Positions 25,388 to 34,322 of a stretch of DNA of 64,000 bases are shown here, piece after piece. Made by a program: the position numbers and the translations under genes. The stretch lies in contig NZ_CP109592.1 of NCBI RefSeq assembly GCF_036250675.1, positions 7,440,001 to 7,504,000 of the forward strand. The letters are read 5' to 3'. The notes beneath the pieces are model-generated. The model did no database searches, was not told where the DNA came from, and saw only the letters and a program-made list of their open reading frames with translations. The stretch's first letter is position 1, and every line of letters starts with the position of its first letter. This stretch comes from Streptomyces sp. NBC_01689 (GTDB taxonomy: Bacteria; Actinomycetota; Actinomycetes; Streptomycetales; Streptomycetaceae).

Positions 25388-26707
25388 TCAGCGCAACGGG
25401 CGGTAGTGCCTCTGGAGGCCCTGCCACACGTCGTCGTACCCGCGCTGCAGGTGGTCCGCGGCCGCGGCCTGTGCCGTGGCGGTCACCGGCCAGCGCGTCT
25501 CGAACATGAACGCGAGCCCGTCGTCGATCTTCTGGGGCCGGAGCTCGGCGGCGCTCGCCCGGTCGAAGGTCTCCCGGTCCGGTCCGTGCGCGGACATCAT
25601 GTTGTGCAACGACCCGCCTCCCGGCACGAAGCCCTCGGCCTTCGCGTCGTACGCGCCCTCGATGAGGCCCATGTACTCGCTCATCACGTTCCGGTGGAAG
25701 TACGGCGGCCGGAAGGTGTCCTCGCCGACCAGCCACCGCGGGGCGAAGACGACGAAGTCGACGCCGGCGAGCCCCGGGGTGCTGCTCGGGGAGGTCAGCA
25801 CCGTGAAGATCGACGGATCGGGGTGGTCGTAGCTGATGGTGCCGATCACATTGAAACGGCGCAGGTCGTAGACGTACGGCAGATGGTTTCCGTGCCAGGC
25901 GACGACGTCGAGCGGAGAGTGGTCGTACGTCGCGGTCCAGAGGTTGCCGCAGAACTTGTTGACGACCTCGACCGGGCCCTCGGTGTCCTCGTACGCGGCC
26001 ACGGGGGCCAGGAAGTCACGGGCGTTGGCGAGTCCGTTGGCGCCGATCGGGCCCAGATCGGGCAGTTGGAAGGGGGCTCCGTAGTTCTCGCACACGTAGC
26101 CCCGGACGGACGTCTCGTCCAGAGGCTCCACGCGGAAGCGGACCCCCCGGGGGATCAGCGCGACCCCGCCCGGCTCCACCCGCAGCAGCCCGAACTCGGT
26201 CCGCAGCAGCAGCCCGCCGCGCTCCGGCACGATCAGCAGCTCGCCGTCCGCGTCGCTGAACACCCGCTCCATCGGGGAGTTGGCGTGATAGAGGTGCACC
26301 GCCATGCCCGTGCGCCGCGTCGCGTCGCCGTTGCCGCCGAGTGTCCACAGGCCCGCCAGGAAGTCCGTGCCCGCCGGGGGCTCCGGCAGTGGGTTCCAGC
26401 GCAGCCGGTTGGGGTCCGGCTCGGTCTCGGTGAACGGGGCCGAGCGCAGGGTGCCGTTGTCCGTGCGCGTGAACGCGGGGTGCGCGGCCGACGGGCGGAT
26501 CCGGTACAGCCACGAACGCCGGTTGTGGGCTCTGGGTTCGGTGAAGGCCGAGCCGCTCAACTGCTCCGCGTACAGCCCGAGCGGGGCACGCTGCGGCGTG
26601 TTGCGGCCGTGCGGAAGCGCTCCCGGGACCGCCTCCGAGCTGTGTTCGTTGCCGAATCCGGAGAGGTAGGCCAGCCCCTCGGCCGTCTTCCTCGCGTCCC
26701 CGTTCAT
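25388..26707 (-). CDS. hmgA: Homogentisate 1,2-dioxygenase
   Basis: Fe(II) enzyme that opens the homogentisate ring to maleylacetoacetate in tyrosine and phenylalanine breakdown. The 439-residue length is normal. Family segments are clear: [13 protein letters not shown] at the N-terminus, the iron-ligand region [16 protein letters not shown], and [15 protein letters not shown] supplying the third ligand. ATG 26707 follows GGGAG at good spacing; the in-frame upstream extension is spurious. Downstream lies a GntR/UTRA gene. Maleylacetoacetate isomerase and fumarylacetoacetase are not in this window. Confidence 0.96.
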   Translation of the reverse strand: MNGDARKTAEGLAYLSGFGNEHSSEAVPGALPHGRNTPQRAPLGLYAEQLSGSAFTEPRAHNRRSWLYRIRPSAAHPAFTRTDNGTLRSAPFTETEPDPNRLRWNPLPEPPAGTDFLAGLWTLGGNGDATRRTGMAVHLYHANSPMERVFSDADGELLIVPERGGLLLRTEFGLLRVEPGGVALIPRGVRFRVEPLDETSVRGYVCENYGAPFQLPDLGPIGANGLANARDFLAPVAAYEDTEGPVEVVNKFCGNLWTATYDHSPLDVVAWHGNHLPYVYDLRRFNVIGTISYDHPDPSIFTVLTSPSSTPGLAGVDFVVFAPRWLVGEDTFRPPYFHRNVMSEYMGLIEGAYDAKAEGFVPGGGSLHNMMSAHGPDRETFDRASAAELRPQKIDDGLAFMFETRWPVTATAQAAAADHLQRGYDDVWQGLQRHYRPLR

Positions 26708-26919
26708 GATCGCTCCCTCGCGCCCGATTCCTATGCAACACCGTAGGATTCGGCGTCGGCGTGCGCAAGAGGGAGCCCGAAGCACCGCTCGGGACCGGCC
26801 ACGGCCCCCGCGCCCGGCCCCGATCCGGGCGCGGCGTACTCCCCGCGACCCGCCGCACCGGCCGAGAACCCGACTCCAGGGGGATTCGGCCGTCGGACCG
26901 TTGTTCTACTCTCCCCGGC

Positions 26920-27528
26920 ATGTCGTGGAAGCGTGGACTGCTCGCCGCGCTCGCGGTCTGTGCCCTGCTCGGCGGACCGGCGGGCTGCGGCTCCGGTGAC
27001 GGGCCCGGGCGGGGCGAGCGGGTGTCTGCCTCGCCCGTGGGCACACTCCTGGACGGGACCGACGAGGGAGGACGGCACTACCGTGAGGTCGACAAGAAGA
27101 ACGGGCCCGAGGTCGCGATCGAGGTCCTGCCCGACCCGCGCGGCGGCTGGGACGTGCACCTGAGCGTGCGGCACTTCCGCTTCTCGCCCGCGGGGGCCGG
27201 GGCCCGCGCCGTGGCCGGCCGCGGGGTCGCCCGCCTCTACGTCGACGGCCGTGCCGTCGCCACGCTGCGCACCGCCGGACACCACCTGGCCGGCGACCTG
27301 GTGCCGCGCGGCACCCATCACGTCACCGCGCGCCTCTACGCGGACGACCGGACGGTGTGGGCCGTGCGCGGCAGACCGGTGGAGAGCACGGCCGACATCA
27401 CGGCGTCCGTCTCCCCGCCGACGCACGGCGCCGCCGCGACGCGCACCCCGGCCGGGGCGGACGGGGGCGGCGGCGCGGCCGGTACCGGCGGGCGCGGTTC
27501 ACCCGACTCCGGCGGACGGGCATCATGA
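26920..27528 (+). CDS. Putative secreted lipoprotein, unknown function
   Basis: A 202-residue protein with a short hydrophobic leader ending in GGPAGC. This resembles a lipobox, although Pro at -3 is unusual. The mature middle part is rich in predicted beta strands (GGWDVHLSVRHFRF, GVARLYVDGRAVATL, HHVTARLYADDRTVW), like a small beta-sandwich, and the tail is Gly/Ala-rich. No family recognised. The stop overlaps the start of the TetR gene (ATGA), so the two are co-translated. Confidence 0.72.
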   Translation: MSWKRGLLAALAVCALLGGPAGCGSGDGPGRGERVSASPVGTLLDGTDEGGRHYREVDKKNGPEVAIEVLPDPRGGWDVHLSVRHFRFSPAGAGARAVAGRGVARLYVDGRAVATLRTAGHHLAGDLVPRGTHHVTARLYADDRTVWAVRGRPVESTADITASVSPPTHGAAATRTPAGADGGGGAAGTGGRGSPDSGGRAS

Positions 27529-28145
27529 AACCCGTGCCCCCAGCGACCCCGCTCCGCCGCGCGCCCGTCCAGCGGCGCAGTGCCGAAAGGCTGACGAGGA
27601 TCCTTGACGCCTGCGCCGAACTCCTCGACGAGGTCGGCTACGACGCCCTGAGCACCCGGGCGGTGGCCGAGCGCGCGGGCGTGCCGATCGGTTCCGTCTA
27701 CCGCTTCTTCGGCAACAAGCGCGCCATGGCCGACGCGCTGGCCCAGCGCAACCTGGAGCACTACACGGAACGGGTCGCCGGGCGCCTCGGGGGGCCGGAC
27801 GGCGCGGGAGACTGGCGGGCCGCCATGGACGCCGTGCTCGACGAGTACCTCGCGATGAAACGCACCGCACCCGGCTTCTCCCTGGTCGACTTCGGCAACC
27901 AGATACCGGTCGGCACCGGTCACGCCGAACCCAACACCCGCGTCGCCGACCGGCTCACCGAACTGCTCTCCGGCTATCTCGACCGCACCCCCGACGAGGA
28001 TCTGCGACGCAGTTTCCTCGTCGCCGTGGAGGCCGCCGACACCCTGGTCCACCTCGCCTTCCGGGTCGCACCGCAGGGCGACGAGGGGATCATCGCCGAG
28101 ACCCGGCAACTGCTGCGCGCGTACCTGGGCCGCGTCCTCGACTGA
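27525..28145 (+). CDS. TetR family transcriptional regulator
   Basis: A 206-residue TetR protein. The N-terminal helix-turn-helix (about 20-65) includes STRAVAERAGVPIGSVYRFF followed by GNKRAMADAL. The C-terminal ligand domain is unassigned. ATG 27525 overlaps the lipoprotein stop, and this begins the conserved region. It lies directly upstream of a molybdopterin oxidoreductase, separated by 375 bases that contain a TetR-like half-palindrome, so control of that gene is possible. Confidence 0.88.
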   Translation: MKPVPPATPLRRAPVQRRSAERLTRILDACAELLDEVGYDALSTRAVAERAGVPIGSVYRFFGNKRAMADALAQRNLEHYTERVAGRLGGPDGAGDWRAAMDAVLDEYLAMKRTAPGFSLVDFGNQIPVGTGHAEPNTRVADRLTELLSGYLDRTPDEDLRRSFLVAVEAADTLVHLAFRVAPQGDEGIIAETRQLLRAYLGRVLD

Positions 28146-28264
28146 GCCGGGCCGGGCCTGGTCCCCGGCCGAACCCGCCGTGCCTCGGCCGATCCGGGCC
28201 CGGGCTTCGGCCGATCTGATCCCGGTCGCGCCTCGGGCGTCGCGGGGCCGGGCGGGGCGATCGG

Positions 28265-28320
28265 GCGTGGACCGGGGGCATCAAGCGTGGACCGAGGGCA
28301 TCACGGCATGGACCGGTGGG
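28265..28320. repeat. 20-bp tandem repeat in the gene-free gap between the TetR and molybdoenzyme genes
   Basis: GCGTGGACCG(G/A)GGGCATCA(A/C) occurs at 28265-28284 and 28285-28304, with a partial third copy after. The whole gap 28146-28520 has no supported gene. Besides this repeat it holds a stem GGCCGGG/CCCGGCC just after the TetR stop, likely a terminator, and the operator-like site at 28460. Confidence 0.7.
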
Positions 28321-28459
28321 CCGGGCGGAGGAGGGCCTCGGAGGACGGGGTCCCAGAGGGGCGGGGGCCCAGAGGGTGGTGCCCCGGGAGCGGGCGCGGG
28401 CCGGGGTGGAGTACGGGGATTCCCGGCCCCGTGTCCCGAAGCCCCTCCCCGTCATCCGT

Positions 28460-28472
28460 ACCGGTCGGTATG
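28460..28472 (-). promoter_or_regulatory. Operator-like motif CATACCGACCGGT upstream of the molybdoenzyme
   Basis: On the minus strand the 13 bases read CATACCGACCGGT, one base different from CATACCGACTGGT found at 49413 and 55326 in this window. It lies 49 bases before the GTG start of the oxidoreductase. A regulator shared with the 49-55 kb operons, or a related TetR protein, is possible. Confidence 0.5.
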
Positions 28473-28520
28473 CTCGGCCCGTCCGTGTGCCACCGCCGCC
28501 ACCGTCCTCCGGGAGGATCC

Positions 28521-30872
28521 GTGTCCCGCACCGCAGGCACCACCCGAGACTCCCGCACCCCAGGCACCGCGCCGGGTGCCGGCCTCCCCGGGACCACGCC
28601 GGACCCGGTCACGCCGGACGCCGCCGCGCCGGGCTCCCGTACCGCCCTGCGGGTGTGCCCCCTCTGCGAGGCCACCTGCGGGCTGACGCTCACCATCGAG
28701 GGGACCCGGGTGACCGGCGCCCGCGGCGACCGCGAGGACGTGTTCAGCAAGGGGTTCCTCTGCCCCAAGGGCGCCTCCTTCGGCGCGGCCGACGGCGATC
28801 CCGACCGACTGCGCACCCCGCTCGTGCGCGAGGACGGCGTACTGCGCGAGGCGACGTGGGAGGAGGCCTTCGACGCCGTCGCGGCCGGGCTGCGCGCCGT
28901 CGTGGACCGGTACGGCCCGCACGCCGTCGGCATCGTCCTGGGCAACCCCAACGTCCACACCATGGCCGGCGCCCTCTATCCGGGTGTCCTGCTCTCCGCC
29001 CTCGGCACCCGCAGCGTCTTCACCGCCTCCACCGTCGACCAGATGCCCAAGCACGTGTCCAGCGGGCTCCTCTTCGGCGACGCCAACGCCATCCCCGTGC
29101 CGGACCTCGACCGCACCGACCATCTGCTGGTGATCGGCGCCAACCCCCTGGAGTCCAACGGGAGTCTGTGCACCGCGCCCGACTTCCCCGGCAGGCTCAA
29201 GGCGCTGCGGGCCCGCGGCGGGAGGCTCACGGTCATCGACCCGCGCCGGACCCGCACGGCACGGCTCGCCGACCGTCACGTCGCCGTCCGGCCCGGCACC
29301 GACGCCCTGCTGCTCGCGGCGATGGCCCATGTCCTCCTCGAGGAGAAGCTCGCCGACCCGGGTGACCTCACCCCGCACCTCCAGGGAGTCGACGAACTCG
29401 CCGACGCCCTCGCGGACTTCACCCCCGAGGCCGCGGCCGAGGCCTGTGACGTGCCCGCCGACACCATCCGGGAACTCGCCCGCGAGCTGGCCGCCGCCCC
29501 CACCGCCGCCGTCTACGGACGCATCGGCAGCTGCACCGTTCCGCACGGCACGCTCGCCAGCTGGCTCGTCGACGTCCTCAACATCCTCACCGGCAACCTG
29601 GACCGGCCCGGCGGCGCCCTCTTCCCGCTCGCCGCGACCGACCGGACGCCCCGGCCGGCCGGCCCCGGGCACGGCTTCGCGCTCGGCCGCTGGCACAGCA
29701 GGGTGAGCCGGCACCCCGAGGCGAAGGGCGAACTGCCGCTGTCCGCCCTCGCGGAGGAGATCGACACCGCCACCCCCGAAGGGACCCCGGTCCGCGCGGT
29801 CGTCGCCGTCGCCGCCAACCCCGTCCTGTCCGCCCCCGACGGGGACCGCCTCGACAAGGCCCTCGACGCCCTCGACTTCATGGTCAGCGTCGATCCGTAC
29901 CTCAACGAGACCTCACGTCACGCGCACGTCGTCCTGCCGCCGCCCCCGCCCTCGCAGAGCGCCCACCACGACTTCGCCTTCAACACCCTCGCCGTGCGCA
30001 ACCAGGTCCGCTACAACCGGCCCGCCGTCCCCCTCGAACCCGGCCGGATGGCGGAGACCGAGATCCTCGCCCGTCTGGTGCTCGCGGCGACCGGCAGGCA
30101 CGGGGCCGACCCGTCCGCGGTCGACACCATGGTCGTCGACTCCGCCCTCGCCAAGGCGGTCCGGGACACCCATGGACCGGTGCACGGGCGCGACCCGCGT
30201 GAACTCGCCGCCGCGCTCGGCGGCGAGACCGGCCCCGAGCGACGCCTCGACCTGATGCTGCGCCTCGGCCCGTACGGGGACGGCTTCGGCGCCCGCCCGG
30301 ACGGCCTGACCCTGGACCGGCTGCTCGCGGAGCCGCACGGCATCGATCTCGGGCCGTTGCGCTCCCGTCTGCCGCAGCCGCTGAAGACCCGCAGCGGCAG
30401 GATCGAACTGCTCCCCGCCCCCATAGCCGACGACCTGCCGCGGCTGCGGGACGCCCTGCGCGAACGTCCGGCGGCGCTCGTGCTCGTCGGCCGTCGCCAT
30501 CTGCGCTCCAACAACAGCTGGATGCACAACGTGCCCGCCCTCACCGGCGGTTCCAACCGCTGCACGCTGCACATCCACCCCGAGGACGCCGCACGCCTCG
30601 GCCTCGCCGACGGGGCGGCCGTGCGCGTCAAGGGCGCCGGGGGAGAGGTGACCGCCCCCGCGGAGGTCACCGACGCCGTGCGGCGCGGGGTGGTGAGCCT
30701 GCCGCACGGCTGGGGACACGACCGTCCCGGCACCCGGATGAGCCACGCCGCCCTCGACCCCGGCGTCAACGTCAACCAGCTCCTCGACGGCTCGCTCCTC
30801 GACCCGCTGTCGGGCACGGCGGTGCTCAACGGCGTCCCCGTCGAACTCGCCCCCGCCGAGACGGGGGTCTGA
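28521..30872 (+). CDS. Molybdopterin-dependent oxidoreductase, DMSO-reductase superfamily
   Basis: A 783-residue Mo/W-bis-MGD enzyme resembling assimilatory nitrate reductase and formate dehydrogenase alpha chains. A Pro/Thr-rich N-terminus precedes the 4Fe-4S motif C-x2-C-x3-C-x27-C (VCPLCEATCG to FLCPKG). The cofactor-binding domains follow, with WEEAFDAVAAGL and TVIDPRRTRTA, and the C-terminal dinucleotide-binding domain contains RSNNSWMHN and SLPHGWGH. At the usual metal-ligand position I see TASTVDQMPKH with no Cys or Sec. GTG 28521 follows GGGAGGATCC; upstream sequence is non-coding. No small subunit or electron-transfer partner is adjacent, so the substrate and partner are unknown. Confidence 0.88.
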   Translation: MSRTAGTTRDSRTPGTAPGAGLPGTTPDPVTPDAAAPGSRTALRVCPLCEATCGLTLTIEGTRVTGARGDREDVFSKGFLCPKGASFGAADGDPDRLRTPLVREDGVLREATWEEAFDAVAAGLRAVVDRYGPHAVGIVLGNPNVHTMAGALYPGVLLSALGTRSVFTASTVDQMPKHVSSGLLFGDANAIPVPDLDRTDHLLVIGANPLESNGSLCTAPDFPGRLKALRARGGRLTVIDPRRTRTARLADRHVAVRPGTDALLLAAMAHVLLEEKLADPGDLTPHLQGVDELADALADFTPEAAAEACDVPADTIRELARELAAAPTAAVYGRIGSCTVPHGTLASWLVDVLNILTGNLDRPGGALFPLAATDRTPRPAGPGHGFALGRWHSRVSRHPEAKGELPLSALAEEIDTATPEGTPVRAVVAVAANPVLSAPDGDRLDKALDALDFMVSVDPYLNETSRHAHVVLPPPPPSQSAHHDFAFNTLAVRNQVRYNRPAVPLEPGRMAETEILARLVLAATGRHGADPSAVDTMVVDSALAKAVRDTHGPVHGRDPRELAAALGGETGPERRLDLMLRLGPYGDGFGARPDGLTLDRLLAEPHGIDLGPLRSRLPQPLKTRSGRIELLPAPIADDLPRLRDALRERPAALVLVGRRHLRSNNSWMHNVPALTGGSNRCTLHIHPEDAARLGLADGAAVRVKGAGGEVTAPAEVTDAVRRGVVSLPHGWGHDRPGTRMSHAALDPGVNVNQLLDGSLLDPLSGTAVLNGVPVELAPAETGV

Positions 30873-30880
30873 CCAGGACA

Positions 30881-30906
30881 CCCGCTCCAGCGCTCGCCGG
30901 AGCGGG
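30881..30906. terminator. Hairpin terminator after the molybdoenzyme gene
   Basis: Perfect 8-bp stem CCCGCTCC/GGAGCGGG with a 10-base loop, starting nine bases after the stop. No T-run. Confidence 0.75.
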
Positions 30907-31367
30907 ACCCGCGCACGGTGCCTCCGGCCGGCGACCGGTCACCCGCACCGGGCTCGCCGGCCGGCCGCCGGGTCGCCGGGCCCGGTCGTCCAGCCCCGTA
31001 CACGGCGTGCACGGGACTGGGTGGCACGGCGATTCGCCTGGGCCGGGTGCGCCGAAGCCGGGTTCGGGCGGGCGGAGTTCGTCGGGACCGGATGCGGCGA
31101 CCGCGCCCGGTGCGGCGTCGCGCGGGCGTCCCGTCCGGCACCGGGTGACGGCCGCCGGCCCGTAACCCGGCGGCCGGAGCCCCGCCGGGGGCGGTAGGCG
31201 ATCGTCCGTTTCCTCCCGGGGTGAACCGTGCCGACCGATCCCGCCGGGTGTCTTCCCCCGGGCGTGCGCGGTCCGTTAGCTTCCGTGACTCATACGTCCC
31301 CCGCGACCCGCCCGGGACGTCCGACCGCGGAGCACCAGCGCCCTGTGAGCCCCCGGGGGCACCCTTC
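30907..31367. other. Gene-free region with a second strong hairpin
   Basis: No supported gene in about 460 bases. A perfect 9-bp inverted repeat GGCCGCCGG/CCGGCGGCC (31150-31158 and 31167-31175, 8-base loop) could terminate or attenuate transcription. The 100 bases before the ABC gene are less GC-rich (GTTAGCTTCCGTGACTCATA around 31276) and probably hold its promoter. Confidence 0.5.
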
Positions 31368-32711
31368 ATGACACGCGCCATCTCCCTGCACCAGGTCAGC
31401 AAGTCGTACGCGCGCGGCGCCCGCGTGGTGGAACGGCTCTCGCTCGACATCCGGCCCGGAGAGTTCCTGGTCCTGCTCGGACCCTCCGGCTGCGGGAAGT
31501 CGACCGTGCTGAGGATGATCGCCGGGCTGGAGGACCCGAGCGAGGGCGAGGTGCGCCTCGACGGCGAGTTCGCCAATGATCTGCCGCCCGCCGAACGGGA
31601 CATGGCGATGGTCTTCCAGAACTTCGCCCTCTATCCGAGCATGACCAGCCGCGACAACATCGGCTTCCCGCTGCGCATCGAGGCCCCCGGTGAGGACCCG
31701 CGCCCCCGCGTCGACGCCACCGCCCGGATGCTCGGCATCGAGGACCTCCTCGACCGCTTCCCCAACCAGCTGTCGGGCGGCGAACGCCAGCGCGTCGCGA
31801 TGGGCCGCGCCATCGCCCGGCACCCGTCCGCCTTCCTGATGGACGAGCCGCTGTCCAACCTCGACGCCAAGCTCCGCAACCACCTGCGGGCCGAGATCGC
31901 CTCCCTCACCCGCGAACTGGGCGTCACCACGGTGTACGTCACCCACGACCAGGCCGAGGCGCTCTCGCTCGGTGACCGGGTCGCCGTCCTGCGCGGCGGC
32001 GTGCTCCAGCAACTGGGCTCGCCCCGCACGGTCTACGCGCTGCCCGCGAACGTCTTCGTCGCCGCCTTCATCGGCACGCCCCGCATCAATCTGCTGCGGG
32101 GCCTCGTCCGGGCCCCGCTCGACGGCGCCATGACCGTCAGTCTCGGCCGGCAGTACCTCCGGCTGCCCGAACCCCTCTGTCTCGACCATCAGTTGCTCCG
32201 GGTGCAGCAGGGCAGGGAGGTCATCGTCGGCCTGCGTTCCGAGGGGGTCCGCATCGCCAGACCGTCGGAGGCGAGGCCCGGTGAGGTGCCGATCAGCGGC
32301 CTGGTCGAACACGTGGAGTTCCAGGGGCACGAGGTGCTCGTCCACTTCAACACCGGCTCGCGGCCCGCCTTCGTGCCGGAGCTGGAGGCGCCGCGTCCGG
32401 CCCGTCCGGTGCGCCGCCGGCGCCGTGCGGGCACCGTCCTCGGCAGGCTCCGGGAGCGGGCGGCGGGACTGCGGGCCGGACCCGTGGGCGTCCTGGAGCA
32501 CCCGGAGGACGCGGAGCCCCCGCGCGCGGACGGCACCCCGCCGGACGGGCGCCTGCCCGGCGACCTGGTCGTCCGCACCACCCCCGACTTCGAACTCCGG
32601 CACGGCCTGCAGGTCCCCCTCCTCGTCGACCTCGCCCACCTGTTCGTCTTCGACCAGCACGGCGAACGCATCTGCCCCGCCCCGGCGCGGCTGCCGGACC
32701 TGGACGAGTGA
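31368..32711 (+). CDS. MalK/MsiK-like ABC transporter ATPase, with no adjacent permease genes
   Basis: A 447-residue carbohydrate-type ABC ATPase. It has Walker A GPSGCGKST, the Q-loop in VFQNFALYP, signature LSGGERQRV, Walker B AFLMDEPLSNLD and H-loop VTHDQAEAL. A regulatory MOP/OB-like C-domain (about 240-447) follows. That C-domain is interrupted by an Arg/Pro-rich insertion (about 340-395, including RRRRRAGTVLGRLRERAA) not usual in MalK. ATG 31368 starts the domain; the upstream frame is spurious. No binding protein or permease is nearby, so like MsiK it may energise importers encoded elsewhere. Confidence 0.9.
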   Translation: MTRAISLHQVSKSYARGARVVERLSLDIRPGEFLVLLGPSGCGKSTVLRMIAGLEDPSEGEVRLDGEFANDLPPAERDMAMVFQNFALYPSMTSRDNIGFPLRIEAPGEDPRPRVDATARMLGIEDLLDRFPNQLSGGERQRVAMGRAIARHPSAFLMDEPLSNLDAKLRNHLRAEIASLTRELGVTTVYVTHDQAEALSLGDRVAVLRGGVLQQLGSPRTVYALPANVFVAAFIGTPRINLLRGLVRAPLDGAMTVSLGRQYLRLPEPLCLDHQLLRVQQGREVIVGLRSEGVRIARPSEARPGEVPISGLVEHVEFQGHEVLVHFNTGSRPAFVPELEAPRPARPVRRRRRAGTVLGRLRERAAGLRAGPVGVLEHPEDAEPPRADGTPPDGRLPGDLVVRTTPDFELRHGLQVPLLVDLAHLFVFDQHGERICPAPARLPDLDE

Positions 32712-32859
32712 GTTCGCCGGACATGCGCGCACGTCCCGGCCCGGCATCCGCGCCCGGGGGCTCGCCGCCACCGCCCGGCTCGCCGCGCCCGCCCGCGCGG
32801 ACTTCCGAGTCCCCGGGGTGCATACGGGCCGCACGCGCCCCCGACCCTCTGGCGCCGCA

Positions 32860-32879
32860 AAACTATCATCGCTAGTTTA
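32860..32879. promoter_or_regulatory. Operator-like inverted repeat AAACTA-N7-TAGTTT upstream of the aldehyde dehydrogenase
   Basis: AAACTA (32860-32865) and TAGTTT (32873-32878) form a perfect inverted repeat in an AT-rich patch 38 bases before the dehydrogenase start. On the minus strand it matches, at 16 of 20 bases, the site at 38324 beside the TetR gene at 37.7-38.3 kb. It is a likely binding site for that repressor. Confidence 0.72.
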
Positions 32880-32916
32880 GGGTCCGGACGACGCGGCCCC
32901 GCCCGGGAGGAACACG

Positions 32917-34305
32917 ATGAAGGCACATGACGGCATGTACATCGACGGTGCCTGGCGCCCCGCCGTCGGCTCCGGCACCATCGAGGTGGTGAACCCGGTC
33001 GACGAGCAGGTGCTGGGCCGGGTCCCGGCGGGCACCGCCGAGGACGTCGACGCCGCCGTACGGGCCGCCCGCGCCGCCTTCCCGGGCTGGGCCGCCACCC
33101 CGCCCGGGGAACGTGCCGAACGGCTGGCCGCCCTGCGGGACGTGCTCGACGCCCGCAGGGACGAGATCGCCGAGACCGTCACGGCGGAGCTCGGCTCGCC
33201 GCTCGCCTTCTCGCAGGCGGTCCACGCCGGTGTGCCGATCCAGGTCGCCGGGTCCTACGCCGAACTCGCGGCCACGTACGCCTTCGAGGAGAAGGTCGGC
33301 AACTCGGTCGTCCACCAGGAACCCGTCGGGGTGGTCGGCGCGATCACCCCCTGGAACTATCCGCTCCACCAGATCGTCGCCAAGGTCGCGCCGGCACTCG
33401 CGGCGGGCTGCACGATCGTCCTGAAGCCGGCCGAGGACACCCCCCTGACCGCCCAGCTCTTCGCCGAGGCGGTCGCGGAGGCGGGCGTGCCGGCGGGCGT
33501 CTTCAACCTCGTCACCGGCCTCGGGCCGGTCGCGGGGCAGGCACTCGCCGAGCACCCGGACGTGGACCTCGTCTCCTTCACCGGCTCCACCGCCGTCGGC
33601 CGGCGGATCGGCGCCGCCGCCGGCGCCGCCGTCAAGCGGGTGGCCCTGGAACTCGGCGGCAAGTCCGCCAACGTGATCCTGCCCGGCGCGGACCTCGCGA
33701 AGGCGGTCAACGTCGGCGTCGCGAACGTGATGTCCAACTCCGGCCAGACGTGCAGCGCCTGGACCCGCATGCTGGTGCACGAGTCGCAGTACGAGGAGGC
33801 CGTGGGGCTCGCCGCCGCGGCCGCGGCCCGGTACGGCGACCGGATCGGTCCGGTCGTCAACGCCAAGCAGCAGGCCCGGGTGATCGGTTACATCGAGAAG
33901 GGCGTCGCCGAGGGCGCCCGGCTCGTCGCGGGCGGCCCCGAAGCCCCGCGCCCCCAGGGGTACTTCGTCAGCCCGACCGTCTTCGCCGATGTGGAGCCGG
34001 GGATGACGATCGCCCAGGAGGAGATCTTCGGGCCGGTGCTGTCCATCCTGCGGTACGCGGACGAGGAGGACGCCGTCCGGATCGCCAACGGCACGGTCTA
34101 CGGGCTGGCCGGAGCCGTCTGGGCGGGCGACGAGTCCGAGGCGGTGGCGTTCGCGCGACGGCTCGACACCGGGCAGGTCGACATCAACGGCGGACGTTTC
34201 AACCCCCGTGCCCCCTTCGGCGGTTACAAGCAGTCCGGCGTCGGACGCGAGCTGGGCACGCACGGTCTGTCCGAGTACCTCCAGACGAAGTCCCTCCAGT
34301 TCTAG
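32917..34305 (+). CDS. NAD(P)-dependent aldehyde dehydrogenase
   Basis: A 462-residue aldehyde dehydrogenase that oxidises an aldehyde to the acid. It has the general base in [11 protein letters not shown], the catalytic cysteine in [11 protein letters not shown], the cofactor region ITPWNYPL and SFTGSTAVG, and the terminal [14 protein letters not shown] segment. ATG 32917 follows GGGAGGAAC. The alcohol dehydrogenase gene begins 18 bases downstream, so the pair likely turns an alcohol to an acid. The TetR-type operator just upstream suggests substrate induction. Confidence 0.94.
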   Translation: MKAHDGMYIDGAWRPAVGSGTIEVVNPVDEQVLGRVPAGTAEDVDAAVRAARAAFPGWAATPPGERAERLAALRDVLDARRDEIAETVTAELGSPLAFSQAVHAGVPIQVAGSYAELAATYAFEEKVGNSVVHQEPVGVVGAITPWNYPLHQIVAKVAPALAAGCTIVLKPAEDTPLTAQLFAEAVAEAGVPAGVFNLVTGLGPVAGQALAEHPDVDLVSFTGSTAVGRRIGAAAGAAVKRVALELGGKSANVILPGADLAKAVNVGVANVMSNSGQTCSAWTRMLVHESQYEEAVGLAAAAAARYGDRIGPVVNAKQQARVIGYIEKGVAEGARLVAGGPEAPRPQGYFVSPTVFADVEPGMTIAQEEIFGPVLSILRYADEEDAVRIANGTVYGLAGAVWAGDESEAVAFARRLDTGQVDINGGRFNPRAPFGGYKQSGVGRELGTHGLSEYLQTKSLQF

Positions 34306-34322
34306 ACCCCAGGAGCACGCAC

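Noticed and set aside
28521..30872. Selenoprotein formate dehydrogenase
   Set aside because: No in-frame TGA at the expected position and no Cys/Sec residue; nothing supports selenocysteine.
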